This document shows, in pieces, positions 53,431 to 62,257 of a stretch of 64,000 bases of DNA. The position numbers were made by a program, and so were the translations under genes. This DNA is from Nocardia transvalensis (GTDB lineage Bacteria; Actinomycetota; Actinomycetes; Mycobacteriales; Mycobacteriaceae), in contig NZ_JADLQQ010000009.1 in assembly GCF_015477765.1 (NCBI RefSeq), positions 283,168 to 347,167 on the forward strand, in the 5' to 3' direction. The notes beneath the pieces were generated by a model. The model saw nothing but the letters and a program-made list of their open reading frames with translations, made no database searches and was not told the origin of the DNA. The first letter of the stretch is position 1. Each line of letters opens with the position of its first letter.

Positions 53431-54969
53431 ATGGTAGTCGCGGAACCCCGCGTGTCCGACAACAATGGATTGGCGGACTTCGGTTATCGCGAAACCCTCG
53501 ACCGAAGTATCGGGAAGTTCTCCAGCTTCGCGGCCGGGGTCAGCTACATCTCGATCCTGACCGGCACGTTCCAGCTGTTCTATTTCGGGTTCGGCACCGC
53601 GGGTCCGGCGTATCTGTGGTCGTGGCCCATGGTGTTCGTCGGACAGGTGGCGGTGGCGCTGTGTTTCATGGAGCTGGCCGCACGGTATCCGGTGGCCGGT
53701 TCGGTCTACAACTGGTCGAAGGCGCTGGGCAGCAGGATCATCGGGTGGTCGTCGGGCTGGCTGATGCTCACCGCGTCGATCGTGACGCTGGCCGCGGTGG
53801 TGCTGGCGCTGCAGCTGAACCTGCCCCGGCTGTGGAGCGGATTCCAGCTGATCGGCGACGGCAGCGGGCAATACGATTTCGCCACCAACGCGGTCCTGCT
53901 GGGCACGATCATGATCGTCTTCACTACGCTGGTGAATGCCTTCGGCGTCCGGCTGATGGCCATGATCAACAGCGCCGGGGTGTTCATCGAGTTGATCGCC
54001 GCCGTGCTGATCGCGATCATCCTGGCGGCCAACGCCACTCGCGGCCCACAGGTGTTCTTCTCCACTCACGGCTACGGTGCCGGTGAGTCGGGCGGTTACC
54101 TGGGCGCCTTCCTGGTGGCCTCGCTGGCCTCCGGCTACGTGATGTACGGCTTCGACACCGCGAGTTCACTGGGTGAGGAGACCGTGGAGCCCCGGCGCAC
54201 GGCGCCCCGGGCCATCCTGCGGGCGGTGCTCGCCTCGTTCGTGATCGGCGGCGCCATTCTGGTTTTCGCGGTGATGGCGGCACCCGATCTGAACGACCCG
54301 AAGATCGGTAGCGGCGACGGCGGCCTGCAACACATTGTGCAGCAGGTGATGTGGGGGCCGCTCGGGCGAATCTTCCTCTGCTGCATCGTGGTGGCGGTGA
54401 TCGTGTGCTCGCTGGCCGTGCACACCGCGGCGATCCGGCTGGCCTTCGCCATGGCCCGCGACAACGCACTTCCCTTCGGCGAGAAGCTGGCTCGCGTCCA
54501 CGCCAAGACGCAGACGCCGGTGATTCCGGCCGTGGTGATCGGCGGCTTGTCCGCGCTGATCCTGGTGATCAATATCGGCCAGCCCAAGATCTTCACGGTG
54601 CTGACCTCGATCGCGATCATCATGATCTATCTGGCCTATCTGATGGTGACCGGGCCCATGCTGCGCAAGCGGCTGCAAGGCCAGTGGCCGCCACGGGAAT
54701 TGGCGGCGGGCGGCTATTTCACCATGGGGAAATGGGGCCTGCCGGTGAATATCGTCGCGGTCGTGTGGGGCATCGGCATGGCGCTGAACCTGGCCTGGCC
54801 GCGGACCGCGGTCTACGGCACGCCTTGGTACAACACCTGGGGGGCATTCGTCTACATCGGCCTGATCCTCGGCGTCGGGCTGCTGTGGTACCTGCTGAAG
54901 GGCAGGCACAACATCGGCACCCTGGCCTCGCATGCGGCCGCTGACACGGAGGTGAAAAACAATGTCTGA
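53431..54969 (+). CDS. APC-superfamily permease, probable choline or betaine uptake
   Basis: 512 residues from ATG 53431; the upstream open frame is shadow of betB. Twelve or so hydrophobic stretches. FGYRETLDRSIGKFSSFAAGVSYISILTGTFQLF and YPVAGSVYNWSKALGSRIIGWSSGWLML fit the amino acid/choline transporter branch of the APC superfamily. GYVMYGFDTASSLGEETVEPRRTAPRAIL is the conserved helix 6-8 loop. No BCCT or OpuA genes are present, so it would bring in choline, betaine or an intermediate; the substrate is inferred from location. It overlaps the dehydrogenase gene by eight bases. Confidence 0.8.
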   Translation: MVVAEPRVSDNNGLADFGYRETLDRSIGKFSSFAAGVSYISILTGTFQLFYFGFGTAGPAYLWSWPMVFVGQVAVALCFMELAARYPVAGSVYNWSKALGSRIIGWSSGWLMLTASIVTLAAVVLALQLNLPRLWSGFQLIGDGSGQYDFATNAVLLGTIMIVFTTLVNAFGVRLMAMINSAGVFIELIAAVLIAIILAANATRGPQVFFSTHGYGAGESGGYLGAFLVASLASGYVMYGFDTASSLGEETVEPRRTAPRAILRAVLASFVIGGAILVFAVMAAPDLNDPKIGSGDGGLQHIVQQVMWGPLGRIFLCCIVVAVIVCSLAVHTAAIRLAFAMARDNALPFGEKLARVHAKTQTPVIPAVVIGGLSALILVINIGQPKIFTVLTSIAIIMIYLAYLMVTGPMLRKRLQGQWPPRELAAGGYFTMGKWGLPVNIVAVVWGIGMALNLAWPRTAVYGTPWYNTWGAFVYIGLILGVGLLWYLLKGRHNIGTLASHAAADTEVKNNV

Positions 54970-56539
54970 CAATACTTTCGACTACGTGATCGTCGGCGGT
55001 GGCTCGGCCGGATGCGCGCTGGCCGCACGGCTGTCCGAGGATCCGGAGGTCACGGTGTGCCTGGTGGAGGCCGGACCGTCGGATGTCGACGACGACAACA
55101 TCCTGCGGCTGGAGCGGTGGATGCACCTGCTGGACTCCGGCTACGACTGGGACTATCCGGTCGAACCGCAGGAGCGCGGCAACAGCTTCCTGCGCCACGC
55201 CCGGGCCAAGGTGCTCGGCGGATGTTCCTCGCACAACTCGTGTATCGCCTTCTGGCCGCCCGCCGAGGGACTGGACGAGTGGGCCGCCATGGGCGCCAAG
55301 GGCTGGAGCGCGGCCGAGGTGCTGCCGTATGTGGCCCGGCTGGAGAACAACGACGCCCCAGGCGATTTCCACGGCCGTAGCGGTCCGGTGCGACTGCGTG
55401 ACGTCCCGCCGCGCGATCCCTGTGGAGCCGCGGTGCTGGAGGCCGCCGCGCAGGTCGGGCTTCCGACGGTGCAATTCAACCGGGGCACCACCGTCCGCAA
55501 CGGCGCCGGCTGGTTCCAGATCAACGCCGACGAGGACAACACGCGGATGTCGTCCTCGCATGCCTACCTGCACCCGATCCTCGGCTCGCGGCCGAATCTG
55601 GAGGTGCGCACCGGCTGCTGGGCCAGTGAGATCCTGTTCGACGACGCGCAGAACGCGACCGGCGTGCGCTACCAGCGTCCCGACCTCACCGGCTACGACA
55701 CGGTGTCGGCCCGGCGCGAGGTGGTCGTCACCGCGGGCGCCATCGATACGCCGAAGTTGTTGATGCTCTCCGGAATCGGCCCCGCGGAGCATCTGCGCGA
55801 GATGGGCATTCCGGTGCGGGTGGACTCGCCCGGCGTCGGCGAGAATCTCGACGATCACGTCGAGGGGCTGGTGTTCTGGGAGGCCGCGCGGCCGATGGTG
55901 ACCACCTCGACGCAGTGGTGGGAGATCGGTCTGTTCGCCACCACCGAGGACGGTCTGACGGTGCCGGATCTGATGATGCACTACGGCAGCGTGCCGTTCG
56001 ACATGAACACCGTCCGCCACGGCTATGCGACCACCGACAACGGATTCTGCCTGACCCCCAACGTGACCCAGGGCCGTTCCCGCGGCACGGTCCGGCTGCG
56101 CAGCCGCGACTTCCGGGACCGGCCGAAGGTCGACCCCCGGTACTTCACCGATCCGGAGGGTCACGACGAACGGGTGATGCTGGCCGGCGTCCGGTTGGCG
56201 CGCAAGATCGCCGAACAGGAGCCGCTGCGCGGATGGATCGCCCGGGAGCTGGCACCGGGGCCGGAGGCGGTCACCGATGACGAACTGCTGGACTACATCC
56301 GCAAGACCCACAACACCGTCTACCATCCCGCGGGTACCGCGCGAATGGGTGCGGCCGACGACCCGATGGCGGTGCTGGATCCGGAACTGCGGGTGAAGGG
56401 CGTCGAGCGGTTGCGGGTGGTCGACGCGTCCGCCATGCCGAAACTACCTGCGGTGAACCCGAATATCACCGTCATGGCGATGGCGGAGAAGTGTGCGGAT
56501 CTCATCCGGGGGCGCAAGGTGGCAGCCGTCTCTGCCTAA
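54962..56539 (+). CDS. betA: choline dehydrogenase (GMC oxidoreductase)
   Basis: The 525-residue enzyme starts FDYVIVGGGSAGCALAARLSEDPEVTVCLVEAG (FAD). It has the GMC signatures LRHARAKVLGGCSSHNSCIAFWPPAEGLDEW and VVTAGAIDTPKLLMLSGIGPAEHLREMGI. The catalytic pair is in TVYHPAGTARMGAADDP and VNPNITVMAMAEKCADLI. The order and the neighbouring BetB favour choline as the alcohol. The first step of the pathway is encoded last in the operon. The IclR gene follows after 12 bases. Related alcohols cannot be excluded from sequence alone. Confidence 0.85.
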   Translation: MSDNTFDYVIVGGGSAGCALAARLSEDPEVTVCLVEAGPSDVDDDNILRLERWMHLLDSGYDWDYPVEPQERGNSFLRHARAKVLGGCSSHNSCIAFWPPAEGLDEWAAMGAKGWSAAEVLPYVARLENNDAPGDFHGRSGPVRLRDVPPRDPCGAAVLEAAAQVGLPTVQFNRGTTVRNGAGWFQINADEDNTRMSSSHAYLHPILGSRPNLEVRTGCWASEILFDDAQNATGVRYQRPDLTGYDTVSARREVVVTAGAIDTPKLLMLSGIGPAEHLREMGIPVRVDSPGVGENLDDHVEGLVFWEAARPMVTTSTQWWEIGLFATTEDGLTVPDLMMHYGSVPFDMNTVRHGYATTDNGFCLTPNVTQGRSRGTVRLRSRDFRDRPKVDPRYFTDPEGHDERVMLAGVRLARKIAEQEPLRGWIARELAPGPEAVTDDELLDYIRKTHNTVYHPAGTARMGAADDPMAVLDPELRVKGVERLRVVDASAMPKLPAVNPNITVMAMAEKCADLIRGRKVAAVSA

Positions 56540-56551
56540 AATGACCTTGTC

Positions 56552-57337
56552 ATGGTGAGACGGGACGGCGGGGACGGTGGGCGGACTGCTGCGGTGCAGT
56601 CGGTCGACCGCGCTCTGCTCGTCATGGAGATCATCGCCAAGCTGGGCCAGGCCGGCGTCACCGAGATCGCCGCCGAACTCGGCGTGCACAAGTCGACCGT
56701 GTCGCGCCTGATCGCCGTCCTGGAAGCGCGGGGTTACGTCGAGCCGGTGTCCGAGCGGGGCAAGTACCGGCTCGGCTTCTCCGTCGTGCGACTGGCCGGA
56801 TCCACCAGCGCGCAGTTCGACCTCGCCGGGCAGAGTCAGAGCGCGTGCACCGCACTGGCGGCCGAATCGGGAGAGACCACGAATATTGCCGTGCTGGACG
56901 GTAATCGGGTCATCAATATCGTCGAGGCCAATGGCCCGGCCTCGATCGCGTTGCGTTCCTGGGTCGGCAAGACCTGCCCGGCCCACGCCACCTCCAGCGG
57001 CAAGGTCCTGCTGGCCGCGCAGGAGCCCGCGGCGGTGCGCAAGCTGGTCGGTGCCAAGCTGGAGGCATACACCGCCCACACCATCACCAGGGGCGGCGAC
57101 CTGGCCGCGCAGCTGGCGCGGGTGCGGGTCGACGGATGGGCCAGTGTCCGTGAGGAACTCGAGATCGGGTTGAACGCGGTTGCCGCGCCCGTTCACGACA
57201 GCACGGGGTCGGTCGTTGCGGCACTGAGTGTTTCGGGCCCGGCCTACCGGCTGGCCCCGGAACGGTTCGGGCAGGTGGCCGAGCTGACCATCGCCGCCGC
57301 GACGGGGATCAGCCGGAGGATGGGCTATCTCGGCTGA
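56552..57337 (+). CDS. IclR family regulator of the choline/betaine operon
   Basis: 261 residues with an IclR winged helix: VQSVDRALLVMEIIAKLGQAGVTEIAAELGVHKSTVSRLIAVLEARGYVEPVSERGKYRLGFSVVRLAG. The ligand-binding domain contains TTNIAVLDGNRVINIVEANGPASIALRSWVGKTCPAHATSSGKVLLA. It lies 12 bases after betA, so probably the last gene of the operon. IclR proteins bind about 15-17 bp palindromes; the GTTGC-N7-GCAAC sites in the divergent promoter are the natural targets. Its end overlaps the convergent nadE gene by 29 bases. Confidence 0.9.
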   Translation: MVRRDGGDGGRTAAVQSVDRALLVMEIIAKLGQAGVTEIAAELGVHKSTVSRLIAVLEARGYVEPVSERGKYRLGFSVVRLAGSTSAQFDLAGQSQSACTALAAESGETTNIAVLDGNRVINIVEANGPASIALRSWVGKTCPAHATSSGKVLLAAQEPAAVRKLVGAKLEAYTAHTITRGGDLAAQLARVRVDGWASVREELEIGLNAVAAPVHDSTGSVVAALSVSGPAYRLAPERFGQVAELTIAAATGISRRMGYLG

Positions 57338-59411
57338 GGTCGGGGACATTGCGTTCGAGCTCGTCGAGCCAGGCGGTGGCCACCGCGTCGCTGGGCGCCC
57401 GCCAATCCCCGCGCGGGGACAGCGATCCGCCGGAACCCACCTTCGGGGCGTTGGGGAGGGTGGAGCGTTTGAATTGGCTGGTCTGGACGAATCGACGCAG
57501 GAATTCGGCGAGCCAGCGCTTGATCGTCGGCAGATCGTATTCGTGGCGGTCGCTGACCGGGATCAGGTCCGGCCAGCGACCGCGGGTGCGGTCGGACCAG
57601 GCATGGTGGGCCAGGTAGGCGATGCGGCTGGGCAGATAGCCGAAGCGCAGCAGGTAGTACAGGTGGAAGTCCTGCAGTTCGTAGGGCCCGACCGTCGCCT
57701 CCGAACTCTGCCCCGGCTGGGCCGCATCGCCGTGTGCCCCGCTGTCTTCCGACGGGATCAGCTCCGGGGAGATCTCGGTCGCCAAGATCGAGGTCAGCAC
57801 CTCGTCGGCCTGCGGGCCCAGCGCACCGGTGTCGATCGTCCACGCGATGACGTATTTGATGAGCGTCTTGGGCACCGAGGCGTTGACGCTGTAGTGCGCC
57901 ATATGGTCGCCGACGCCGAAGGTGCACCAGCCCAGGGCCAGTTCGCTGAGATCACCGGTGCCGACCACGAGCGCGCGGTGCTGGTTGGCGAGGCGGAACA
58001 GATGGGAGGTCCGCTCCCCGGCCTGCACGTTCTCGTAGGTGACGTCGTACTGCGGAACTCCCTGCGCCGCCGGGTGGTTCAGGTCCCGCAGCATCTGGGT
58101 CGCGGAGGGCCGGATATCGATCTCGTGTGCCGAGACGCCCAGCGCGCGCATCAGCCGGTGCGCGTCGTTCAGCGTGCGCTTGCTGGTGGCGAATCCGGGC
58201 ATGGTGTAGGCCAGCACGTTCTCTCGCGGCAATCCCAGTCGGTCCATCGTCTTGGCGGCCACGACCAACGCCAGTGTCGAATCCAGGCCGCCCGACACAC
58301 CGATCACCACCCGCTGCGAACCGGTGGCGGCCAGCCGGGTGCTCAGCCCCTCGACCTGGATGTGGTGCACCTCGGCGCAGCGCTCGTTGCGCACGGCGGG
58401 ATTGGCGGGAACGTAAGGAAACCGGCCGATCTCGCGCCGCAGGGTCACCGGGCGCGATGGGATCGGCAGGTCGAATTCGAGCCTGCGCAGCCTCGCCAGT
58501 CGCTCGCGGTGGTCGTGCACGTTATCGGCGAAGCTGGTCATCCGCAGCCGGTCGGCCGTCAATCGCCGCAGATCGATGTCGGCGGCGACCAGCTGCGGAT
58601 GGTCGGCGAATCGCTCGCCCTCGGCCAGCACCTCCCCGTTCTCGCAGACCAGGGCCTGCCCGTCCCATGCCATATCGGTGGTCGACTCGCCGTGTCCCGC
58701 CGCCGAATACAGGTATGCCGCCATGTAGCGAGCCGAATGGGACGCGCACAGCTGCCGCCGATAGTCCGCCTTGCCGATGACGATATTGCTGGCGGACAGG
58801 TTCACCAGCACCGTCGCACCCGCGAGCGCCGCGAACCCGCTGGGCGGCAACGGCACCCACCCGTCCTCGCAGATTTCGACGTGAAAGACGAACTCGGCCG
58901 AATTCGAGGCCTCGAACAGCAGATCCGACCCGAACGGCACCCGCTGCCCGGCGATCGTGATGTGGTCGTCCAACGCCTCTCGCGCGGCGGCGAACTGCCG
59001 CTTCTCGTAGAACTCCCGATAGTTCGGCAGATAGCTCTTGGGGACCGCGCCGAGTACCCGGCCTCGATCGATGACGATGCCGCAGTTGAACAATCGCCCT
59101 TGCGCCCGCACCGGGGCGCCCACGACCAGCACCGTCTCGATGGCCGCGCTGTCGGCGATCACTCGCTGCAGCGCCAACCCGACGGCGTGATCGAGTGCAT
59201 CCTGATGAAAGAGATCGTCGGCGGTGTAGCAGGACAGCCCGAGCTCGGGAAACACCGTGAGCACCGCCCCGTCGGCGGCCGCCCGCCGCGCCAGCTCTAC
59301 GGTCTGCTCGGCATTGAAGCCCGGATCGCCCACCCGCACGGGCGGCACGGCGACCGCGACACGCGCGAACCCGTGCCGGTACAGCGACTCGAACGGCGGT
59401 TCCTGCGGCAC
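57309..59411 (-). CDS. nadE: glutamine-dependent NAD+ synthetase
   Basis: 700 residues, the usual size of the mycobacterial-type enzyme. The nitrilase-like glutaminase domain comes first, with the triad Glu in VFPELGLSCYTADDLF, Lys in GAVPKSYLPNYREFYE and Cys in FHVEICEDGWVPLPP. The synthetase domain has the ATP loop VVIGVSGGLDSTLALVVAA (about residue 370) and later GTGDLSELALGWCTFG. It amidates nicotinic acid adenine dinucleotide using ammonia channelled from glutamine. Convergent with IclR, no operon partner. Confidence 0.95.
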   Translation of the reverse strand: MPQEPPFESLYRHGFARVAVAVPPVRVGDPGFNAEQTVELARRAAADGAVLTVFPELGLSCYTADDLFHQDALDHAVGLALQRVIADSAAIETVLVVGAPVRAQGRLFNCGIVIDRGRVLGAVPKSYLPNYREFYEKRQFAAAREALDDHITIAGQRVPFGSDLLFEASNSAEFVFHVEICEDGWVPLPPSGFAALAGATVLVNLSASNIVIGKADYRRQLCASHSARYMAAYLYSAAGHGESTTDMAWDGQALVCENGEVLAEGERFADHPQLVAADIDLRRLTADRLRMTSFADNVHDHRERLARLRRLEFDLPIPSRPVTLRREIGRFPYVPANPAVRNERCAEVHHIQVEGLSTRLAATGSQRVVIGVSGGLDSTLALVVAAKTMDRLGLPRENVLAYTMPGFATSKRTLNDAHRLMRALGVSAHEIDIRPSATQMLRDLNHPAAQGVPQYDVTYENVQAGERTSHLFRLANQHRALVVGTGDLSELALGWCTFGVGDHMAHYSVNASVPKTLIKYVIAWTIDTGALGPQADEVLTSILATEISPELIPSEDSGAHGDAAQPGQSSEATVGPYELQDFHLYYLLRFGYLPSRIAYLAHHAWSDRTRGRWPDLIPVSDRHEYDLPTIKRWLAEFLRRFVQTSQFKRSTLPNAPKVGSGGSLSPRGDWRAPSDAVATAWLDELERNVPDLSRDSPSSG

Positions 59412-59484
59412 TGCGACCCCTTTGCGTCCGACCGAGTGATCATGGTCAATCTACGACATGGGGCGGTGTGCGGCCTGCAGGCCG

Positions 59485-59937
59485 TCAGGGCGCGGTGAAC
59501 TCCGCGCTGCACTGGCCGGTGGTGGTTTTAGGGCCCGCTTGATTCGTCACGTTGAGCACGAGCGAAAGCCGCCCGGGTTGGGTGTCCGTGGTGGGGATGT
59601 GCAAGACGGTGTTGGGGCCCTGCACCCACGCGGTGACCTCGTTGCCGCCGATCCGGCCGGTGTCCAGATTCGACCAGGTGAAGTGGAACTTCTGGCTGTA
59701 ACCGGTCGCGGACGCGGCGTCGGTGTTCAACGACAGCGAGATCTTGCCGCTGCCCTCACTGATGATCGAGGCCTGGCTGGATGCCTGAACGGTGAAGTCG
59801 CCCTCCGGTGTCGGGTAGGTCATCGTGCACAGGGGAGTCGGGATCGCGGACGCCGCCGGTGCGCCAACCAGTGTCGCTACCGCGATACCGGGGATGACAG
59901 CGATCGCCGACAGGACCGAAGACGCACGTAGTTTCAC
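59485..59937 (-). CDS. small secreted protein, paralogous to the one at 5.8-6.3 kb
   Basis: GTG 59937 with GAGAGG upstream. The 150-residue precursor has a Sec signal (SSVLSAIAVIPGIAVATLVGAPAASA, cleaved near residue 31). The mature part is beta-rich with two cysteines (PLCTMTY, TGQCSAEF). FTWSNLDTGRIGGNEV and VLHIPTTDTQPG share the W-x-NLDTG-x-x-G and HIPTT blocks with the secreted protein at 5778-6260. I do not recognise a named family. A 14-bp palindrome (59471-59484) touches the stop codon and may help termination. Confidence 0.65.
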   Translation of the reverse strand: MKLRASSVLSAIAVIPGIAVATLVGAPAASAIPTPLCTMTYPTPEGDFTVQASSQASIISEGSGKISLSLNTDAASATGYSQKFHFTWSNLDTGRIGGNEVTAWVQGPNTVLHIPTTDTQPGRLSLVLNVTNQAGPKTTTGQCSAEFTAP

Positions 59938-60046
59938 GCCGAACCTCTCATGGTAGAAGATTTCCGCGCCATCACCCCGCCCGCGCGGCCGATCTTGAAG
60001 CTACCTTCCGGTCGGAATCATCCGCGACCCCGCAAAACCTGGGGGT

Positions 60047-60961
60047 TTATTCCCGCGCCGACTGCTCGCGCAGGCGGGCAAGGGTTTTGGCGAGGATGCG
60101 CGAGACGTGCATCTGAGAGATGCCCATGCGCTGGGCGATCTGGGTCTGGGTCATGGATTCGAAGAAGCGCATGGTGAGGATGCGGCGCTCGCGTTCGGGC
60201 AGGCCCGCCAGCAGCGGGCGGATCGCCACGTATTCCTCGACGCGGTCGAACTGCGATTCCTCCTCGCCCAGGGTGTCCAGCAGCGACGCCTCCGAATCGC
60301 GGCCCACCGAGACCGCATCGATGGAGCTGGGCTGATAGGCGTTGCCCGCGATCACGGCTTGGGTGACCTCGTCGGCGGAGATGCCGAGTTCGGTGGCGAT
60401 CTCCTTGGCGGTGGGGGAGCGGCCCAGTGTTTGCGACAGTGCATCGATGGCAGCACCGATGCGCAGGTGAGTCTCCTTGACACGCCGGGGAACTCGCATC
60501 GCCCAGGTGTTGTCACGGAAATAGCGGCGAACCTCGCCCATGATCGTCGGCACCGCGAACGACAGGAAATTCGATCCGCGAGAGATATCGAACCGGTCCA
60601 CCGCATGCACCAGGCCCACCCGCGCGACCTGCGTCAGATCGTCGAAAGGCTCACCGCGGCCGCTGAACTTGCGGGCAATGTGATCGGCCAGCGGAATGCA
60701 GCGGCTGATCAGCTCGCCGCGCAGCTCGGCCCGGCGCTCCTGATTGTCGCCCGCGGCCGCCAGCTGCTCGAAAAGCGTTGTGACATCGTCATATCCGGAG
60801 ACGGATTCGGCGACCTCGTCCACCTCGTCGGCGTCGGTCGTGTCGACGTCGTCGGTGTCGTTGTCGTCCTCGGTGTCCACGGCGGCCGTTGGGTTCGGCG
60901 CGTGCTCGGACGCGGCCCCGCCGCCCTCGGTGGAATCGAACACGGTGTCCTCGTCAGCCAC
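60047..60961 (-). CDS. sigF: RNA polymerase sigma factor SigF-type (SigB/SigF/SigG)
   Basis: GTG 60961 overlaps the anti-sigma gene's stop by one base. The 304-residue protein has a strongly acidic N-terminus of about 60 residues (many Asp/Glu). Region 2 is LADHIARKFSGRGEPFDDLTQVARVGLVHAVDRFDISRGSNFLSFAVPTIMGEVRRYFRDNTW, region 3 LSQTLGRSPTAKEIATELGISADEVTQAV, and region 4 GLPERERRILTMRFFESMTQTQIAQRMGISQMHVSRILA. This is the general-stress sigma F family. The acidic extension is unusually long and may matter for regulation. Confidence 0.93.
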   Translation of the reverse strand: MADEDTVFDSTEGGGAASEHAPNPTAAVDTEDDNDTDDVDTTDADEVDEVAESVSGYDDVTTLFEQLAAAGDNQERRAELRGELISRCIPLADHIARKFSGRGEPFDDLTQVARVGLVHAVDRFDISRGSNFLSFAVPTIMGEVRRYFRDNTWAMRVPRRVKETHLRIGAAIDALSQTLGRSPTAKEIATELGISADEVTQAVIAGNAYQPSSIDAVSVGRDSEASLLDTLGEEESQFDRVEEYVAIRPLLAGLPERERRILTMRFFESMTQTQIAQRMGISQMHVSRILAKTLARLREQSARE

Positions 60962-61383
60962 TACGCCTTCCCCCGGACCCGACGGAACTCCACGACCGTC
61001 GGATAACCGGAAACTGCCTCGTCGAAGGGCTCCTGGGTGGCCGCGATCTGGTCGGTGAGCGTCCGCAGCACGTGCCAGCCGAAGGCATGCTCATCGGGCA
61101 GACCCTCGTGACCGGCGACGCCGGCCACCCGCACCAGCAGATCCTGTTCGCCGACGCTGAACCGGCACTGCAGGGTGCTGCCGGGCGCGGCGATCGCGAT
61201 GAGCGTCGAGCACGCCTCGTCGACGGCGAGCCGGATATCGGCCACCTCGTCGAGAGTGAAATCGCTGAGCAGGACGAGGGTTTCGGCGAGCCCGCGCACG
61301 ATCGGCAACTGTGACACGGTAGCCGCCACGCCGATCTCCACCGGGGTACTGCGCAGTCCCTGTTCCGCCGAAATATTGATCAC
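60961..61383 (-). CDS. rsbW: anti-sigma F factor (RsbW/UsfX-type)
   Basis: Start GTG 61383 gives 140 residues; no strong ribosome site is seen, so it is uncertain. The GHKL-type kinase fold is recognised from LSDFTLDEVADIRLAVDEACSTLIAIA, where the expected N-box Asn is Thr, as in the mycobacterial UsfX, and from DEHAFGWHVLRTLTDQI. It should bind SigF and keep it inactive until an anti-anti-sigma protein releases it; no such gene is nearby. Upstream a GGGTAG at 61393-61398 (opposite strand) could be a SigF-type -10, but no -35 was found. Confidence 0.82.
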   Translation of the reverse strand: MINISAEQGLRSTPVEIGVAATVSQLPIVRGLAETLVLLSDFTLDEVADIRLAVDEACSTLIAIAAPGSTLQCRFSVGEQDLLVRVAGVAGHEGLPDEHAFGWHVLRTLTDQIAATQEPFDEAVSGYPTVVEFRRVRGKA

Positions 61384-61549
61384 AGAGAGAAGGCTACCCA
61401 AAAGGCCCCCGCTCGAGCGTGGGTGTGCCCAATTTGCGGCGCATCCGCGGCCGTGTGGTAGTGGCCCCGCAAACACTGAGCGTCGCATGCGCGCGGGCCG
61501 GTCCGGCTCGCGTCCGGGATGTGACCGGGCCCCGTTAGACTCTGGGCCT

Positions 61550-62257
61550 GTGTCCACCGAGAATTCGCACTTCCACCGGCCCTCGCCGATGATCGCCCCC
61601 TCCATCCTGTCCGCCGATTTCGCGCATCTGGCGGACGAGGCCAACGCCGTGGCGGGCGCCGACTGGTTGCACGTGGACGTCATGGACAACCACTTCGTCC
61701 CGAATCTGACCCTCGGCCTGCCGGTGGTGCAGAGCCTGCTGAAGACCACCGACATTCCGCTGGACTGCCACCTGATGATCGAGGATCCGGGGCGATGGGC
61801 GCCGCCGTACGCCGAGGCCGGGGCCTACAACGTCACCTTCCACGCCGAGGCGACCGACGATCCGGTGGGCGTGGCGCGTGACATCCACGCCGCGGGCGCC
61901 AAGGCGGGGCTGTCGGTGAAGCCGAACACTCCGATCGAGCCGTACCTCGAGATCCTGCGTCACTTCGACACCCTGCTGGTGATGAGCGTCGAACCCGGTT
62001 TCGGCGGTCAGTCGTTCATCGCGCACGTGCTCGACAAGGCCCGCACGGTGCGGCGGCTGGTCGATTCCGGCGAGCTGCGACTGGTCGTCGAGATCGACGG
62101 CGGAATCAATATGGACACCATCGAGCAGGCGGCCGAGGCGGGCGTGGACTGCTTCGTGGCGGGCTCGGCGGTGTACGGCACCGAAGACCCGGGCGCCACC
62201 GTGGAGAAGTTGCGCCAGAAGGTCATTGCCGTCGAGGCCGCGCAGACCGCTCGCTAG
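61550..62257 (+). CDS. rpe: ribulose-phosphate 3-epimerase
   Basis: GTG 61550 (ATG 61589 also possible) gives 235 residues. IAPSILSADFAHLADEANAVAGADWLHVDVMDNHFVPNLTLGLPVVQSL holds the metal/substrate His and Asp. DCHLMIEDPGRW and NVTFHAEATDD follow, and the SVEPGFGGQSFI loop and EIDGGINMDTIEQAAEAGVDCFVAGSAVYG phosphate site complete the barrel. It interconverts ribulose-5-P and xylulose-5-P. The gene continues the core order toward ribE, with an opposing gene in between whose stop overlaps its own. Confidence 0.95.
   Translation: MSTENSHFHRPSPMIAPSILSADFAHLADEANAVAGADWLHVDVMDNHFVPNLTLGLPVVQSLLKTTDIPLDCHLMIEDPGRWAPPYAEAGAYNVTFHAEATDDPVGVARDIHAAGAKAGLSVKPNTPIEPYLEILRHFDTLLVMSVEPGFGGQSFIAHVLDKARTVRRLVDSGELRLVVEIDGGINMDTIEQAAEAGVDCFVAGSAVYGTEDPGATVEKLRQKVIAVEAAQTAR

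Noticed and set aside
57474..59498. 674-residue plus-strand frame antisense to nadE
   Set aside because: Antisense shadow without recognisable motifs.
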